A stretch of 5,461 bases of DNA from Bacteroidales bacterium (GTDB lineage Bacteria > Bacteroidota > Bacteroidia > Bacteroidales > UBA932), in NCBI GenBank assembly GCA_017554135.1, contig JAFZIX010000180.1:1-5461 (forward strand), in the 5' to 3' direction. Shown piece after piece: positions 4,781 to 5,461 of this stretch (positions within the stretch are counted from its first letter, which is position 1; every line of letters begins with the position of its first letter). The notes beneath the pieces are model-generated. The model did no database searches. It was not told the DNA's origin and was given only the letters and a program-made list of their open reading frames with translations. A program made the position numbers and the translations under genes.

Positions 4781-5241
4781 CCGATATCTTTCAGCCACCT
4801 CTTCACGTCGAAGCAGGGACAGGCCTTCTTCACGCCGGGCAGGTCTCTGTGTCCCACGATCGCCACGTCCGGATGCTTCCGGTGGAAGTTCTTCACGTAC
4901 TTCGCCATGGCTTCCTTCTGAGCCTGCGTGCGGGTATCCCTATTGGTCTTCCCGTCCTTGCTCATACCGCCCACATAGACGATATGACGGCTCACCTGGT
5001 TATAACCGGCAGCACCGTTAGTCACTTCCCATGGATCCACCCAGGCATCTTCATTGTTGCCCACCAGCCGCTCCACGCCGCCGTTCAGATGGATCATGTC
5101 AGTGTAGCCTACCTGCTTCCAGCCTCTGCCACCCTTCTTCACGGGGTCGCAGTGCCAGTGCCGGATCTCGGCACTGGTCACCTCGCGACCCTCTGGGGTA
5201 GCAGTACAGTGGATGACAAGATATCTCAGAGACTTACTCAT
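4771..5241 (-). CDS. N-acetylmuramoyl-L-alanine amidase (endolysin), T7-lysozyme type
   Basis: The 156-residue zinc enzyme cuts the amide bond between N-acetylmuramic acid and L-Ala in peptidoglycan. Zinc ligands by alignment to T7 lysozyme are His11 (VIHCTAT), His131 (VGHRDLPG) and Cys141 (KKACPCFD). Tyr46 (WKQVGYTD) and Lys139 fit the catalytic Tyr and Lys of T7 lysozyme. Other family blocks are YTDMIHLNGG, HIVYVGGMSKDG and the KEAMAKYV helix. The length equals a single Amidase_2 domain with no wall-binding or transmembrane domain. No signal peptide is present, so the enzyme needs help to reach the periplasm. The start at ATG 5241 overlaps the upstream stop in ATGA, which implies translational coupling, and the stop lies in a hairpin loop. 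Its place beside two membrane proteins makes a lysis role more likely than a role in entry. Cys143 next to Cys141 could be an alternative ligand. Confidence 0.93.
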   Translation of the reverse strand: MSKSLRYLVIHCTATPEGREVTSAEIRHWHCDPVKKGGRGWKQVGYTDMIHLNGGVERLVGNNEDAWVDPWEVTNGAAGYNQVSRHIVYVGGMSKDGKTNRDTRTQAQKEAMAKYVKNFHRKHPDVAIVGHRDLPGVKKACPCFDVKRWLKDIGLL

Positions 5242-5461
5242 TTTCCTTTTCCTTCAGACTTGGCTTTCTCACCACCGTCAGCAGGCTCTTTAGAACCATC
5301 GGCTACCGGATTATCCTCCGGTTTCTCAGCAGGCTGCGGCTCAGCCGCGGCCAGAGTCACGTTGGTGCCTTTCCGGCCTTTGTACTCAGCACACAGACCA
5401 CGTTTGAGTTGTTCTCGCGACAAATCCACCCGCACTGGCCGTATTGTTATTCCAATAATAG
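5238..5461 (-). CDS. Small protein of unknown function, 5' end beyond the window
   Basis: The frame is open from the right edge to TGA 5240-5238 and shows at least 73 residues in the window. GTG 5435 could start a 65-residue protein, but the frame before it (IIGITIRPV) is open and reads like real protein, so the true start is probably outside. Residues from LSREQLKRGLCAEYKGRKG look folded; the last 40 residues are rich in Ala, Pro, Glu, Lys and Gly and probably disordered. The stop overlaps the amidase start (ATGA), so the two genes are likely translated together. I do not recognise the family. The position just upstream of the lysis genes would suit a small head-completion or linker protein, but that is a guess. 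Confidence 0.6.
   Translation of the reverse strand, partial: IIGITIRPVRVDLSREQLKRGLCAEYKGRKGTNVTLAAAEPQPAEKPEDNPVADGSKEPADGGEKAKSEGKGK

Larger units (their letters stand above)
1..5461 (-). mobile_element. Phage or prophage late region (lysis and tail genes), Bacteroidales host
   Basis: Consecutive minus-strand genes encode an amidase, two lysis-associated membrane proteins, a tail tube protein, a frameshifting pair of tail assembly chaperones and a tape measure protein. The order tube, G/GT, tape measure is the standard late-gene order of long-tailed phages. A long non-contractile tail is more likely than a contractile one because no sheath gene lies beside the tube gene, but this is inference. 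The Bacteroidales assignment comes from the TAnnTTTG promoter box and the C/G-rich repeats. Both ends of the element lie outside the window. Confidence 0.92.

Noticed and set aside
5238..5435. Complete 65-residue gene starting at GTG 5435
   Set aside because: The frame stays open to the window edge with protein-like sequence before the GTG, so the gene is treated as cut by the edge.

Overview
The window is part of the late (morphogenesis and lysis) region of a tailed phage or prophage of a Bacteroidales host, most likely Bacteroides, Phocaeicola or a relative. The phage call rests on a tape measure protein, a tail tube protein, a G/GT-type pair of tail assembly chaperones with a -1 frameshift site, and a T7-lysozyme-type amidase in consecutive order. 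The host call rests on a perfect Bacteroides-type -7 promoter box (TAnnTTTG), AT-rich start regions without clear Shine-Dalgarno sites, and C/G-rich inverted repeats of a kind common in Bacteroidetes genomes. The sequence does not show whether this is an integrated prophage or a free phage: no integrase or attachment site is present.

All phage structural and lysis genes run on the minus strand, so the transcription order is right to left. From the right edge it is: a small gene of unknown function cut by the edge (5461-5238); an N-acetylmuramoyl-L-alanine amidase (5241-4771) whose start overlaps it by ATGA; a membrane-anchored coiled-coil protein (4739-4185); a lipoprotein with a C-terminal membrane segment, read in another frame and overlapping the coiled-coil gene (about 4549-3944); the major tail tube protein (3927-3463); tail assembly chaperone G (3342-3016) with its -1 frameshift extension GT (to 2684); and the tape measure protein (2356 to beyond the left edge). 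A lysis cassette therefore lies directly upstream of the tail genes in the same transcription unit.

One gene breaks the pattern. A small two-helix membrane protein (2432-2644) lies on the plus strand between the chaperone and the tape measure gene, with its own Bacteroides-type promoter. This is the layout of a moron gene expressed from the prophage, and the position is like that of the superinfection exclusion gene 15 of phage HK97.

The spaces between genes hold more structure than expected. A 41-bp hairpin repeat occurs twice (2658-2698 and 3363-3403), after the chaperone and after the tube gene, with a compensated base-pair change in its stem. A different hairpin encloses the amidase stop codon in its loop. 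Two C/G-rich inverted repeats are present, one inside the overlapping coding region. No stretch longer than 300 bases lacks a gene, and no tRNA, rRNA or CRISPR array was seen.
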